A program made the position numbers and the translations under genes. The notes beneath the pieces were generated by a model. The model was not told the origin of the DNA. It did not search any database and saw only the letters and a program-made list of their open reading frames with translations. 64,000 nt of DNA, taken from positions 372,001 through 436,000 of the forward strand of contig NZ_MAYO01000003.1 in the NCBI RefSeq assembly GCF_001691565.1, written 5' to 3'. The stretch comes from Microbacterium oleivorans. Its GTDB lineage: Bacteria; Actinomycetota; Actinomycetes; Actinomycetales; Microbacteriaceae. Below are positions 1 to 8,729 of the stretch, piece by piece. How positions within the stretch are numbered: the first letter of the stretch is position 1; the number at the start of each line of letters is the position of its first letter.

Positions 1-120
1 CCTCCGGACGGGGACGTGGACCCGCGTCAGCCTCACCCGAGGCCACGTGCTCGTCAGAGCGGGCAACCCCACGGGGTTGACGACGGTGCGCGCGACCGGG
101 GGGCGCTGAGCCGTAGGGCG
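1..120. other. Left edge, unresolved coding fragment
   Basis: Two frames are open with almost entirely G/C third positions. The plus frame from base 2 ends at a TGA at 107-109 and could be the last 35 codons of a gene convergent with the globin. The minus frame continues past the globin stop off the window edge and could be the start of a downstream gene. The two frames share wobble positions, so base composition cannot separate them. A short hairpin (CAACCC, loop CACG, GGGTTG at 64-79) could help end the globin transcript. No family recognised. Confidence 0.25.
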
Positions 121-570
121 TCAGGACTCGGGGTGGAGCGGCAGAGCTGTGCCACCGTGCGGCTTCGCGACCGGCCCGATACCCGTCGGCTCGAACGTGT
201 TCACCATGGCGTGCGCCGCCCGCTGGAGGTAGTCCCACAGGGTCGCCTCGTGGAGCGGCGACAGGTCGGCTTCGTCGACCGCGATGCGCATCGCGCGGAG
301 CCACCGGTCACGCGCGTCGGGGTTCACGTGGAACGGTTGATGACGCATCCGGAGCCGCGGGTGCCCGCGGGTCTCGCCGTACGTGGTGGGACCGCCCCAG
401 TACTGCTCGAGGAAGAGGAGCAGGCGTTCGGCAGCCGGCCCGAGGTCCTCTTCGGGGTACATGGGGCGGAGGACCTCGTCGGCCGCGACCTCGCGGTAGA
501 ACGCGTCGACGATGCGGCGGAAGACGGCGTGCCCGCCGACCTCCTCGTAGAAGGTGCTCGGATCGCTCAC
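121..570 (-). CDS. glbO: Group II truncated hemoglobin (GlbO-like)
   Basis: Small haem protein of 149 residues, probably cytoplasmic, of the 2-on-2 globin family that binds oxygen and may detoxify reactive nitrogen or oxygen species. Group II hallmarks are visible: Tyr25 (B10), Tyr38 (CD1), the GHPRLRMRH stretch with proximal His77 (F8), and Trp90 (G8). The GTG start at 570 overlaps the mscS stop as GTGA, so the two genes are translationally coupled and the globin is last in its unit. The reading frame is open further upstream, but that extension lies over mscS and is a shadow. Length is normal for the family. Confidence 0.93.
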   Translation of the reverse strand: MSDPSTFYEEVGGHAVFRRIVDAFYREVAADEVLRPMYPEEDLGPAAERLLLFLEQYWGGPTTYGETRGHPRLRMRHQPFHVNPDARDRWLRAMRIAVDEADLSPLHEATLWDYLQRAAHAMVNTFEPTGIGPVAKPHGGTALPLHPES

Positions 571-1670
571 GGTGCGGACGTCCCCTCCGGCGCGTCGCCG
601 TCGTTCCGGCCGCGCTTCTTCGGCCGCCACGCGAGACGCGGCGGGGTGGCAGGAGGCGTGACCTGCTGCGGCTTGGTCTTGGGAGGGTTGGCCCCTCGTA
701 CGCTCTGAGCGGCGTCCGCGCCCGTCAGGAAGGCGGACTCCAGCTGGGGGAGCGGAACGCCCAGGTCGTCGAGCGCCTTCTTCAGGCGCACGCGCAGCGC
801 CCGCGAGACGTCGTCCTTCGCGTTGGGCCGGGTACGCACGACGAGGCGCGTGACGATGGTCTCGCCGCCGATCGATTCCAGGCCCCAGACCTCGGGCTTG
901 TCGATGATGCGGGTACGCCACTTCGGTTCGCGCACGAGCTCCTTCGCCGACGCCAGCATCGCGTCCTCGACGGCGTCGAGGTCGGCGTCGAGTGGCACTC
1001 CGACGTCGATGACGACGCGTGCCCACCCCTGCGACATGTTCCCGATGCGGGTGATCTCGCCGTTGCGGACGAACCAGAGGGTGCCGTTCACATCGCGGAC
1101 GTGCGTCACTCGAACGCTCACGTACTCGACCACACCCGTCGCCAGCCCCACGTCGACGACGTCGCCGATGCCGATCTGATCCTCCGCGACGATGAAGATG
1201 CCGTTGAGGACGTCCTTGACGATGTTCTGAGCGCCGAAACCGAGACCCGCACCGATGGCGGCCGAAAGCAGCGTGAACGACGCGAGGACACCGGGATTGA
1301 GGATGAAGACGACCGTGAGGGCGGCGATGATGACGATCGCGACGTTGACGATGTTGGTGAGGATCGACCCGAGCGTGCGGGTGCGCTGGACGATGCGGAC
1401 CTGGGCCAGTGGCGACATGTCGATCGCTCGGGTGTCTTCCGCCGCCGCTCGCGACTTCGCCCCCGTGACGATGCGGTCGACGACGCGGCCGATCAGACGA
1501 CGCATGATCCACGAGAGCAGCAGCGCGACGACCACGGTCACGGCGACCCAGAGGAGATTCCACCCCGCCGACACGAGGAAGTCGAGGAATCCGTCGCGGA
1601 TGCCCTCCCATTCGCCGGGTGCGGGGGCAGGCGAGGAGGGGGCGGACGCGGCGAGAACGTTCGTGGTCAT
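567..1670 (-). CDS. MscS-family mechanosensitive ion channel
   Basis: Predicted 367-residue small-conductance mechanosensitive channel that would relieve osmotic downshock at the cytoplasmic membrane. Residues about 30-55 form the first strong transmembrane helix. Two more lie near 105-150, the last being the Gly/Ala-rich pore helix (LLSAAIGAGLGFGAQNIVKDVLNG, here described rather than aligned). A beta-rich MscS domain follows (DQIGIGDVV, VRVTHVRDVNG, VRNGEI). The C-terminal ~60 residues are a polar, basic tail. It starts at ATG 1670, where a -10 box lies 7 bases upstream and overlaps the stop codon of the response regulator gene. The globin gene follows with a 4-base overlap. Confidence 0.92.
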   Translation of the reverse strand: MTTNVLAASAPSSPAPAPGEWEGIRDGFLDFLVSAGWNLLWVAVTVVVALLLSWIMRRLIGRVVDRIVTGAKSRAAAEDTRAIDMSPLAQVRIVQRTRTLGSILTNIVNVAIVIIAALTVVFILNPGVLASFTLLSAAIGAGLGFGAQNIVKDVLNGIFIVAEDQIGIGDVVDVGLATGVVEYVSVRVTHVRDVNGTLWFVRNGEITRIGNMSQGWARVVIDVGVPLDADLDAVEDAMLASAKELVREPKWRTRIIDKPEVWGLESIGGETIVTRLVVRTRPNAKDDVSRALRVRLKKALDDLGVPLPQLESAFLTGADAAQSVRGANPPKTKPQQVTPPATPPRLAWRPKKRGRNDGDAPEGTSAP

Positions 1671-1683
1671 CGTCCCGATCCTA
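1671..1683 (-). promoter_or_regulatory. Predicted leaderless promoter, -10 box of mscS
   Basis: TAGGAT at 1683-1678 on the minus strand ends 7 bases before the mscS ATG. Its TAG is also the stop codon of the upstream response regulator gene. No Shine-Dalgarno sequence is visible. Inference from spacing. Confidence 0.5.
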
Positions 1684-2406
1684 CCGAGGCGATCCTTCGA
1701 TCACCTGGGCGCCGACGCCCTCCAGCGGGCTCGCCAGCCCGTGCGCGATGAGGACGGCATGGACGCGATCCCGCGCCGGGAGCTTGGCCAGGATACGGCC
1801 CACGTGGGTCTTGACCGTCGACTCGCCCAGGTACAGCTCGTCTGCGATCTCGGCGTTCGTGAGGCCCCGTGCCATGGCGCCCAGCACCTCCTGCTCGCGC
1901 GCCGTCAGGGAGGGATGCTCGCGCGGTCGGGGATCGGGGGCGTCGACGGTGCGGGGTCCCTCCACGTCCGTGACGAGTTCGATCATCCGTCGCACGATCC
2001 GTGGTGCCAGGGTGGCCTCTCCCGCGGCCACGGCACGGACGGCGGCCACGAGCTCATCGCGCCCGGCATCCTTCAGCAGGAACCCGCCCGCTCCGGCGCG
2101 GAGCGCGCCGAACGCGTATTCGTCCAGATCGAAGGTCGTCAGCACCAGCACGCGTACCTCGGGCTGGTCGCGCGCGATCCGCGCCGTGGCGGCGATCCCG
2201 TCGACCCCCGGCATCCGGACGTCCATCAGCACCACATCCGGACGCAGACGCGCGGCCGACGCGATCGCTTCGGCGCCGTCGCCGGCTTCGCCCACGACCT
2301 CGATGCCGTCTGCCGCTTCGAGGACCATGCGGAAGCCGAGGCGAATGAGCGACTGGTCGTCGGCGATCAGAACCCGCACGGACGCGGGGGAGGGGGACGT
2401 GCTCAC
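1681..2406 (-). CDS. NarL/LuxR-family response regulator
   Basis: Two-component response regulator of 241 residues. The receiver domain (about 8-125) has the acidic pair in VLIADDQS, the phospho-acceptor Asp in VVLMDVRMPG, the Thr switch in LVLTTFD and the Lys in FLLKDAG. The C-terminal LuxR helix-turn-helix (about 175-235) reads LTAREQEVLGAMARG then NAEIADELYLGESTVKTH. The GTG start at 2406 overlaps the kinase stop as GTGA. It is presumably phosphorylated by the adjacent kinase and is likely to control the ABC transporter encoded upstream, as in many actinobacterial DesKR/LiaRS-like systems; that target is inferred from position only. The frame is open upstream of the chosen GTG but overlaps the kinase gene. 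Confidence 0.93.
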   Translation of the reverse strand: MSTSPSPASVRVLIADDQSLIRLGFRMVLEAADGIEVVGEAGDGAEAIASAARLRPDVVLMDVRMPGVDGIAATARIARDQPEVRVLVLTTFDLDEYAFGALRAGAGGFLLKDAGRDELVAAVRAVAAGEATLAPRIVRRMIELVTDVEGPRTVDAPDPRPREHPSLTAREQEVLGAMARGLTNAEIADELYLGESTVKTHVGRILAKLPARDRVHAVLIAHGLASPLEGVGAQVIEGSPR

Positions 2407-3656
2407 GCGGGGGTCTCCTGTCGGGGGATGCGGGCGGTGACCGACCACCCGTGCGGCTGACGCGGGCCCGCGGTGACACTGCCTCCGGCGAGAGCGACGC
2501 GCTCGCGGAGCCCCCGCAGACCGAAGCCGCCGGATTCGGCGTCGACGGACGTCGGGAGACCGTCGTCCGTGACCGTGACCGAGACGCCGTCGGGTGCGTG
2601 GCGGATGGCGACGTCGATGTGCGTCGCCCCCGTCGCGTGACGGAGGACGTTGGTGACGCCCTCCTGAACGATCCGCGAGACGGCGAGCTGGGTCCGTGAG
2701 TCGAGATCCCCCGGGTCGCCCGAGACCACGAGACGTGTGTCGAACCCCGCGGCGCGTGCCGACGCGACCGTCTCCGCGGTCGTGTCGCGGGCCAGCGGTG
2801 CAAGGGGTGCGGCCTCCGACTGGCGGAGGATGCCGAGGGTCGCCCGCATGTCTCGGAGCGCCTCCCGGCCGGTCGCCGCGATGGCTTCGACGCCGGGACG
2901 CGAGCGGTCGGCGTCGCGGGAGGCCGCGACGCCCTCCGCAAGAGCGACCATGACGGTCAGTGAATGCGCGACGATGTCATGGAGCTCGCGGGCGATCCGC
3001 TCGCGTTCGGCGGACGCGGCGAGCTGCGCCTGCTGATCGCGTTCGACGACGAGACGCTGCGAATGGTCGATGAGCGCCGTCACGTAGCGCGCCCGTGAAC
3101 CGACGTTGGCTCCGATGAGACCGCCGATCACTGCGTTGAGGGCTTCGTTCACGAGCGATCCCCACACGACGGTCGTCGAGCTGACGCCGGTGGCGGCGAG
3201 AACGAATCCGGCACTGGCGAGCACCGCCATCCCGATCGCGACGCCGATGAGTGCGGCGCGGGAACTGATGTGAACGGCGACCGAGTACGTGGCGACGAGC
3301 AGAAGGGGACCGGCGATCGGTGCGGGGGCGAACATGTACGCCAGGGCGACGACGTACGAGCTCGCCAGCACGATCATCGGGTGGCGCCGCCTGACGAGCA
3401 ACGCCAGGGACCCGAGGACCACGATCACGCCCAGAGTCGGCAGGACCTGCCGCCATTCGCGGGAATTGGTCCCGACGCCCTCCGGAAGAATCGGGGTCGC
3501 GATCACCGGGATCGTGGACACGAGAAGGCAGACGATCGTGACGAGGATGTCGGCGAAGAGTGGATGCCGCGCCCAGTAACGCCGCAGGACCCCCGGAGGA
3601 CGCGGAAGCCGAAGCTCCCCCTCGGATGAGGAGGAGCTTCGGCTTCGAGTCGTCAC
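2403..3656 (-). CDS. Sensor histidine kinase (HisKA_3 type)
   Basis: Membrane sensor kinase of 417 residues, partner of the NarL-type regulator that follows with a 4-base overlap. About six hydrophobic segments lie between residues 30 and 190, with no obvious extracellular sensor domain, which suggests intramembrane sensing. A short coiled-coil-like linker (RLVVERDQQAQLAASAERER) leads into the H-box RIARELHDIVAHSL with the phosphorylated His of ELHD. The C-terminal HATPase has DDGLPTS and GGFGLRGLRERV. The GTG start at 3656 has its own -10 box 6 bases upstream, so the kinase-regulator pair can be transcribed apart from the transporter genes. Confidence 0.92.
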   Translation of the reverse strand: MTTRSRSSSSSEGELRLPRPPGVLRRYWARHPLFADILVTIVCLLVSTIPVIATPILPEGVGTNSREWRQVLPTLGVIVVLGSLALLVRRRHPMIVLASSYVVALAYMFAPAPIAGPLLLVATYSVAVHISSRAALIGVAIGMAVLASAGFVLAATGVSSTTVVWGSLVNEALNAVIGGLIGANVGSRARYVTALIDHSQRLVVERDQQAQLAASAERERIARELHDIVAHSLTVMVALAEGVAASRDADRSRPGVEAIAATGREALRDMRATLGILRQSEAAPLAPLARDTTAETVASARAAGFDTRLVVSGDPGDLDSRTQLAVSRIVQEGVTNVLRHATGATHIDVAIRHAPDGVSVTVTDDGLPTSVDAESGGFGLRGLRERVALAGGSVTAGPRQPHGWSVTARIPRQETPA

Positions 3657-3668
3657 GCCAAGACCTTA
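3657..3668 (-). promoter_or_regulatory. Predicted leaderless promoter, -10 box of sensor kinase
   Basis: TAAGGT (3668-3663, minus) ends 6 bases before the kinase GTG. Its TAA is the stop codon of the ABC permease gene. No ribosome binding site is visible between them. Confidence 0.5.
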
Positions 3669-4499
3669 CGCGTCCCGCACCCGCAGGACGGTCCAGCCGC
3701 CGAGGAGGGCAGCTGCGGGCCAGGCGAGCAGAACGACGACGTTTCGGACGGTCTCGTTCGCGGGGTTGGTCGTCAGAGCCTGGGCGGCGACCGACGGCAG
3801 GTAGTTGTAGAGGTCGATGAGCCACTGCCACGACGGTCCGCCGAAGGTGAACAGGCTCATGACGATCGGCAGGACGAAGAGGATGCCGACGGTCGCCGCG
3901 ATCGCGCCGGCACCGTTGCGGATGAGGAATCCGCTTCCGAGTCCGAGCAGACCGAACGTCGCCATCGAGACGACGGCGTACGCGAGGGGGATCCACGTGA
4001 GCTCTGCGTTGCCCCAGTCGAACCCGTTCTCCCCATACACCGGGGTGACGACGAGGACGGAGATCAGCGAGGTCACGACGGTGGTCGCGATGAGCGTCGC
4101 CGCCACGATCAGTGCCTTCGCGAGCAGCACGGCACCGCGACGCGGCTCAGCCGTCAGGCTGGAGCGGATCATGCCGGTGGAGTACTCGCCCGTGATCGCC
4201 ATGGCACCCAGGATGCCGGCCACGAGCATCGTGAACTGCAGAGGCGAGACCACAGCCATCGTGGGGTTTGTCGCCATCCGGCCTGGCGCATCGGGGAGGC
4301 TGTTCATGATGACGGCGATCAGCAGCGAGATCCCGACGGCCAGCAGGACCGTGACGGCGAGCGACCACCAGGTGGATCGCAGGGTGAACAGCTTGATCGC
4401 CTCGCTCCGCATCAGGCGCAGGAACCCGAGCCGGTAGGTCGAGGTCGACGGCGCCGCCATGGAAGGCGCCGAGGCGCGGGATTCGGTCGTGACGCTCAT
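3666..4499 (-). CDS. ABC-2 type transporter permease
   Basis: Integral membrane subunit of 277 residues with about six hydrophobic segments (near 42-62, 85-110, 130-160, 170-190, 200-220, 250-270). Family features are GEYSTGMIRSSLTAEPRRG after the second segment and a conserved N-terminal LMRSEAIKLFTLRSTWW. The ATG at 4499 overlaps the ATPase stop as ATGA, which fixes the start, so the partner is the preceding ATPase. Such pairs export peptides, antibiotics or lipids; the substrate cannot be read from the sequence. Confidence 0.9.
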   Translation of the reverse strand: MSVTTESRASAPSMAAPSTSTYRLGFLRLMRSEAIKLFTLRSTWWSLAVTVLLAVGISLLIAVIMNSLPDAPGRMATNPTMAVVSPLQFTMLVAGILGAMAITGEYSTGMIRSSLTAEPRRGAVLLAKALIVAATLIATTVVTSLISVLVVTPVYGENGFDWGNAELTWIPLAYAVVSMATFGLLGLGSGFLIRNGAGAIAATVGILFVLPIVMSLFTFGGPSWQWLIDLYNYLPSVAAQALTTNPANETVRNVVVLLAWPAAALLGGWTVLRVRDA

Positions 4500-5410
4500 G
4501 ATGCGGCCCCCTGCGTGCGGTATTCGACGGAGCCCTCGGTGAGGGCGAGGTATGCGTCCTCGAGCGATCCGCTGCGCGGAGTCAGCTCGTGGAGGGCGAT
4601 GCCGTGCTGCGCGGCGAGTTCGCCGACGGCGGCGGCAGTCGTGCCGGTGATGTCGAGCAGACCCGACTCGGAGGAGGTCACCGTGACGTCGGCACCTGCC
4701 ACGAGCTGCGCCAACTCGGCGGCGCGCGGCGAGCGGACCGTCACGGCACTGCGCGTCCATGCGGCGACCAGGTCCGAGATGCTGGCATCGGCGAGCACGC
4801 GCCCTCGTCCGAGGACGATGACATGGTCTGCCGTCAGCGACATCTCGCTCATGAGGTGACTCGACAGCAGGACGGTCCTGCCCGAGGCCGCCTGCGCCCG
4901 CACGAACTGACGCACCCAGCGCACGCCCTCGGGGTCGAGACCGTTCACGGGCTCGTCGAGGATGAGCGTCTGCGGGTCCCCGAGGAGCGCCGCCGCGATC
5001 CCGAGGCGCTGCCCCATACCGAGCGAGAACTTGCCCGCGCGGCGCTTGGCGACGCTCTGCAGGCCGGTGATCTCGATGACCTCGTCGACTCGTGAACGGG
5101 GGATGCCGTGAGTCGCCGCCATCGCGAGCAGGTGATGACGAGCGCTCCGACCGGTGTGGACGGCCTTCGCGTCGAGGAGGATCCCCACCTCGGTCAACGG
5201 GGAACGCAACGACCGGTAGTCGCGTCCGTCGAGAGTCACGCGTCCTGCCGTCGGTCGGTCGAGTCCCACGATCATCCGCATGGTGGTCGACTTACCGGCG
5301 CCGTTGGGCCCCAGGAATCCCGTCACCTTGCCGGATTGGACCGTGAAGCTCACGCCATCGACGGCTGTCTTGTCTCCGTACCTCTTCGTGAGGCCTTCTG
5401 CAACGATCAT
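4496..5410 (-). CDS. ABC transporter ATP-binding protein
   Basis: ATPase subunit of 304 residues, first gene of the transporter and two-component unit. The Walker A motif GPNGAGKST is near residue 38. The signature FSLGMGQRL and Walker B TLILDEPVNGLDPEG lie near 135-165, with the H-loop in SSHLMSE. A C-terminal ~80-residue domain typical of drug or bacteriocin exporters (DrrA/BcrA-like) follows. The ATG at 5410 is chosen because it directly precedes the family start IVAEGLTKRYG. The longer open frame would run through the predicted pepN terminator at 5464-5509. Neighbouring kinase and regulator suggest a stress-induced efflux module. Confidence 0.93.
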   Translation of the reverse strand: MIVAEGLTKRYGDKTAVDGVSFTVQSGKVTGFLGPNGAGKSTTMRMIVGLDRPTAGRVTLDGRDYRSLRSPLTEVGILLDAKAVHTGRSARHHLLAMAATHGIPRSRVDEVIEITGLQSVAKRRAGKFSLGMGQRLGIAAALLGDPQTLILDEPVNGLDPEGVRWVRQFVRAQAASGRTVLLSSHLMSEMSLTADHVIVLGRGRVLADASISDLVAAWTRSAVTVRSPRAAELAQLVAGADVTVTSSESGLLDITGTTAAAVGELAAQHGIALHELTPRSGSLEDAYLALTEGSVEYRTQGAAS

Positions 5411-5463
5411 GTGCTTCACGCTACGGAAGGGGAGAGCTCCGTCGCGTCCCCCGTGAGCAGGAG

Positions 5464-5509
5464 ATCGGGGCGGTCGTGTCATTCCGTGGTACGACATGAC
5501 CGCCCCGAT
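5464..5509 (-). terminator. Rho-independent-like terminator of pepN
   Basis: ATCGGGGCGGTC at 5464-5475 pairs with GACCGCCCCGAT at 5498-5509. The stem extends about 5 more pairs (one wobble) around a 12-base loop, starting 9 bases past the pepN stop. No U-tract is present, as is usual in this GC range. Confidence 0.7.
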
Positions 5510-5518
5510 GGGCCGTGC

Positions 5519-8068
5519 TCAGTCCTGCGCGTCGCGCTCCTGAACGGACAGTGCCCGCTCGACGCCTGCAAGATTCTCGTTCACGAGCCGCCGCAGTGCG
5601 GCGGGGGCGTCACGATGCTCTGCGAGCCAGCCTCGGGTCGCGTCGCGAAGCGACGCGTCGGCGAGCGGTGCCGGGTACAGGCCCACGATCAGGTACTGGG
5701 CGATCTGGTAGGTCCGGGACTCCCAGACCGGCAGGAGCATGTCGAAGTAGGCTCCGACGAACTCCCCGAGTGCGTCGATGCCCGCGGGGTGGACGAATCC
5801 GGCAGCGGCCGAACGCACCACGGTGTTCGGAAGATCGTCGCTCTCGATGAGCGATGACCAGGCGGCGCGCTTCGCCTCGACGGTCGGAAGAGCAGCCCGT
5901 GCCTGGGCGGCGAACTCTCCGCCCTTCGCCGTGTTGTCAGCAGCCAGTGCCTCATCGACGTCGGCTGCGGTGACGACACCCCCGGCCGCGAGGGAGACGA
6001 GCAGAGACCACGAGAGGTCCGCGTCGATCTCGAGACCATCGAGCGTGAGCTCACCGGAGCGCAGCTGCGAGACGATGTCCCACTGGGCGGGCGTCGCCGC
6101 GGCGGACGCGAATGCGGTCACGAACTGCAGCTGGCTGTCGCTCCCCGCCTCGGCCCTGCGGGCGAGGTCCCACACACCGTCGGCGACGCGCCGGCGCGCC
6201 GTGTCCCGCGCGTCCGGAGCGACGTAGGAGTTCGCGGCGAGCTGCAGCTGCGCGAGCGTCGTGCGCACCGTCGTCGATTCGGTCTCGGTGCCGATGTTCT
6301 GCAGCACGAGGTCGATGTATTCGGATGCCGAGGCTTCGGCGTCCCGCGTCTGATCCCACGCGGCGCCCCAGACGAGCGAACGCGCGAGCGGATCGCTGAT
6401 CTTGCTGAGGTGCGCGGTCGCGGTCCGCAGCGACCGCTCGTCGAGTCGGATCTTGGCGTACGCGAGGTCGCCATCGTTGAGGAGGACGAGGTCGGGCTGC
6501 GTGAGGCCGACGAGCTCGGGCACCTCGGTCAGGTCCCCGTCGACGTCGAGCTCGACATGGTGGGTGCGCACGAGCGCCTCACCCTCGAGCGTGTAGAAAC
6601 CGACACCCAGGCGGTGCGGGCGGATGGTCGGGTAGTCGGCGGGCGCCGTCTGCACGATGGCGAAACGCGTGATGGTGCCGTCGCCGTCGACGCGGATCTC
6701 GGGGGCCAGCGTGTTGACGCCGGCCGTCTCGAGCCACTTCTTGGACCAGGTCGTGAGCTCGCGACCGCTCGTGGCCTCGAGCTCGACGAGCAGGTCGCTC
6801 AGCTCGGTGTTGCCCCAGGCGTTCTTCCGGAAGTAGGCGGAGACGCCGGCGAAGAATGCTTCGATGCCGACCCAGGCGGCGAGCTGCTTGAGAACGGATC
6901 CGCCCTTGGCGTAGGTGATGCCGTCGAAGTTGACCTGCACGTCCTCGAGGTCGTTGATCTCGGCGAAGACGGGGTGGGTGGAGGGGAGCTGGTCCTGGCG
7001 GTATGCCCAGGTCTTCTCCATGGCGTTGAATGTCGTCCACGCCTCGGTCCACTCGGTCGCCTCGGCTGTCGCGATCGTCGACGCCCACTCGGCGAACGAT
7101 TCGTTCAGCCACAGGTCGTTCCACCACTTCATGGTGACGAGGTCGCCGAACCACATGTGGGCCAGCTCGTGCAGGATCGTGACGACGCGACGCTCCTTCA
7201 CGGCATCCGTCACCTTGGAGCGGAAGACGTAGGCCTCCGTGAAGGTCACGGCGCCCGCGTTCTCCATCGCACCCGCGTTGAACTCGGGCACGAACAGCTG
7301 GTCGTACTTCGCGAACGGGTAGGGGACCCCGAACTTGTCCTCGAAGTAGGCGAAGCCCTGGCGCGTCTTCTCGAAGACGTAGTCGGCGTCGAGGTACTGC
7401 CACAGGCTCTTGCGGGCGTAGACGCCGAGCGGGATGGTGCGGCCGTCGGCGCTCGTGAGCTCCGAGAACACCTGCTCGTAGGGGCCGGCGACGAGAGCAG
7501 TGATGTACGAGGAGATGCGGGGGGTGGGCTCGAACGCCCAGGTCGCCACGCCCTCACCGGCAGGGGTCGGTTCAGGGGTGGGGGAGTTGGAGACGACCTT
7601 CCACGCGTCGGGGGCCGTCACCGTGAAGCGGAATGCGGCCTTCAGGTCGGGCTGCTCGAACACAGCGAAGACCCGGCGGGAGTCGGGGACCTCGAACTGC
7701 GAGTAGAGGTAGACCTCACCGTCGACGGGGTCGACGAAGCGGTGGAGACCCTCGCCGGTGTTCGTGTACTCGCAGTCCGCGACGACGACGAGCTCGTTCT
7801 CGTCGGTCAGCCCGTCGAGTGCGATCCGGGAATCCGCGTAGACCGCACCGGGGTCGAGAGGGCGGCCGTTGAGGGTGATCTCCCGGATGCCGCGGGCGAT
7901 GAGGTCGACGAAGGTCGAAGCGCCGGCGGTCGCGGCGAAGCGGATGACGCTCCGCGACGCGAAGACCTCGTCACCGGTGGTCAGATCGAGCGTGACGTCG
8001 TACGAATGCGTCTCGACGGTCGCGCGGCGCTCCTGCGCTTCGATGCGGGTGAGGTTCTCTCCAGGCAC
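5519..8068 (-). CDS. pepN: Aminopeptidase N (M1 zinc metallopeptidase)
   Basis: Cytoplasmic M1 aminopeptidase of 849 residues that removes N-terminal amino acids from peptides. The N-terminal beta domain (about 1-190) ends before the substrate motif GAMENAG. The zinc site HELAHMWFGDLVTMKWW plus the downstream NESFAEW Glu is intact near residues 285-315. A C-terminal ERAP1-like helical domain (about 510-849) follows, as in actinobacterial and Streptomyces PepN. The GTG start at 8068 was chosen for its GGGAGA ribosome site 7 bases upstream and the family start PGENLTRIEAQERR; the frame upstream (Pro/Ala-rich) overlaps the promoter region. It is transcribed divergently from the isomerase gene. 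Confidence 0.95.
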   Translation of the reverse strand: MPGENLTRIEAQERRATVETHSYDVTLDLTTGDEVFASRSVIRFAATAGASTFVDLIARGIREITLNGRPLDPGAVYADSRIALDGLTDENELVVVADCEYTNTGEGLHRFVDPVDGEVYLYSQFEVPDSRRVFAVFEQPDLKAAFRFTVTAPDAWKVVSNSPTPEPTPAGEGVATWAFEPTPRISSYITALVAGPYEQVFSELTSADGRTIPLGVYARKSLWQYLDADYVFEKTRQGFAYFEDKFGVPYPFAKYDQLFVPEFNAGAMENAGAVTFTEAYVFRSKVTDAVKERRVVTILHELAHMWFGDLVTMKWWNDLWLNESFAEWASTIATAEATEWTEAWTTFNAMEKTWAYRQDQLPSTHPVFAEINDLEDVQVNFDGITYAKGGSVLKQLAAWVGIEAFFAGVSAYFRKNAWGNTELSDLLVELEATSGRELTTWSKKWLETAGVNTLAPEIRVDGDGTITRFAIVQTAPADYPTIRPHRLGVGFYTLEGEALVRTHHVELDVDGDLTEVPELVGLTQPDLVLLNDGDLAYAKIRLDERSLRTATAHLSKISDPLARSLVWGAAWDQTRDAEASASEYIDLVLQNIGTETESTTVRTTLAQLQLAANSYVAPDARDTARRRVADGVWDLARRAEAGSDSQLQFVTAFASAAATPAQWDIVSQLRSGELTLDGLEIDADLSWSLLVSLAAGGVVTAADVDEALAADNTAKGGEFAAQARAALPTVEAKRAAWSSLIESDDLPNTVVRSAAAGFVHPAGIDALGEFVGAYFDMLLPVWESRTYQIAQYLIVGLYPAPLADASLRDATRGWLAEHRDAPAALRRLVNENLAGVERALSVQERDAQD

Positions 8069-8138
8069 GTTCGTGTCTCCCAGGGGTGAGGGTGGGGTGC
8101 CGCGGACGGGCGCTGCTGGCGCCGACGGCAACCGTCAC

Positions 8139-8144
8139 AGCCTA
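8139..8144 (-). promoter_or_regulatory. Candidate -10 box for pepN
   Basis: TAGGCT on the minus strand about 70 bases before the pepN GTG leaves a short leader that contains the GGGAGA ribosome site. No clear -35 box was found. Confidence 0.35.
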
Positions 8145-8180
8145 CGCCGATGGGTCGCCGGAACGTGGTACCGGCGTCCC

Positions 8181-8192
8181 TAGAATCGTCAC
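8181..8192 (+). promoter_or_regulatory. Predicted leaderless promoter, -10 box of rpiB-like gene
   Basis: TAGAAT at 8181-8186, a near-consensus -10 box, ends 6 bases before the ATG at 8193. There is no Shine-Dalgarno sequence in the intervening CGTCAC. Confidence 0.6.
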
Positions 8193-8729
8193 ATGCGCAT
8201 CCACATCGCGACCGATCACGCGGGCATGGAGTTCTCGACCCGTCTGCAGCACCACCTGGCCGAAGCCGGTCACGACGTCGTGGACCACGGCCCGGTCGAG
8301 TACGACCCGCTCGACGACTATCCCTCCTTCTGCATCCGAGCGGCACGGGCCGTCGCCGAGGATCAGGCGCGCGGCATACAGACTCTCGGGGTCGTCTTCG
8401 GCGGCTCCGGCAACGGTGAGCAGATCGCCGCGAACAAGGTGCGCGGCATCCGGGCGGCCCTCGTCTGGAGCATCGCGACGGCGGAGCTCGCCCGCGAGCA
8501 CAACGACGCGAACGTCATCGCGATCGGTGCGCGACAGCACACGTTCGACGAGGCCGTCGGCTTCATCGACCGCTTCATCGCGACGCCGTTCTCGGGCGAG
8601 GAGCGTCACGCACGGCGCATCGGACAGCTCGCCGCGTACGAGACCGACGGCGCGCTCGAGGCCGACCCGCGCGCAGCGACGCCCGACGTGCTCGACGCGT
8701 CGGAGACGTTCGACCCGGAAGCCGGCTGA
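8193..8729 (+). CDS. rpiB: Ribose-5-phosphate isomerase B / RpiB-LacAB family
   Basis: Sugar-phosphate isomerase of 178 residues that would interconvert ribose-5-phosphate and ribulose-5-phosphate in the pentose phosphate pathway. Family motifs are ATDHAGMEF at the N-terminus, DHGP at 34-37, and GVVFGGSGNGEQIAANKVRGIRAAL, where most homologues carry a catalytic Cys or Thr in CGTG-like form and this actinobacterial branch has GGSGNG. The C-terminal region carries NVIAIGARQHT. It starts at the leaderless ATG 8193, and its TGA shares one base with the next ATG (TGATG), coupling it to the glycosylase gene. LacA/LacB-type specificity cannot be excluded. Confidence 0.9.
   Translation: MRIHIATDHAGMEFSTRLQHHLAEAGHDVVDHGPVEYDPLDDYPSFCIRAARAVAEDQARGIQTLGVVFGGSGNGEQIAANKVRGIRAALVWSIATAELAREHNDANVIAIGARQHTFDEAVGFIDRFIATPFSGEERHARRIGQLAAYETDGALEADPRAATPDVLDASETFDPEAG

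Noticed and set aside
5411..5497. Longer N-terminus for the ABC ATPase
   Set aside because: The extension would pass through the strong hairpin at 5464-5509 that ends pepN transcription, and homologues start at IVAEGLTKRYG.
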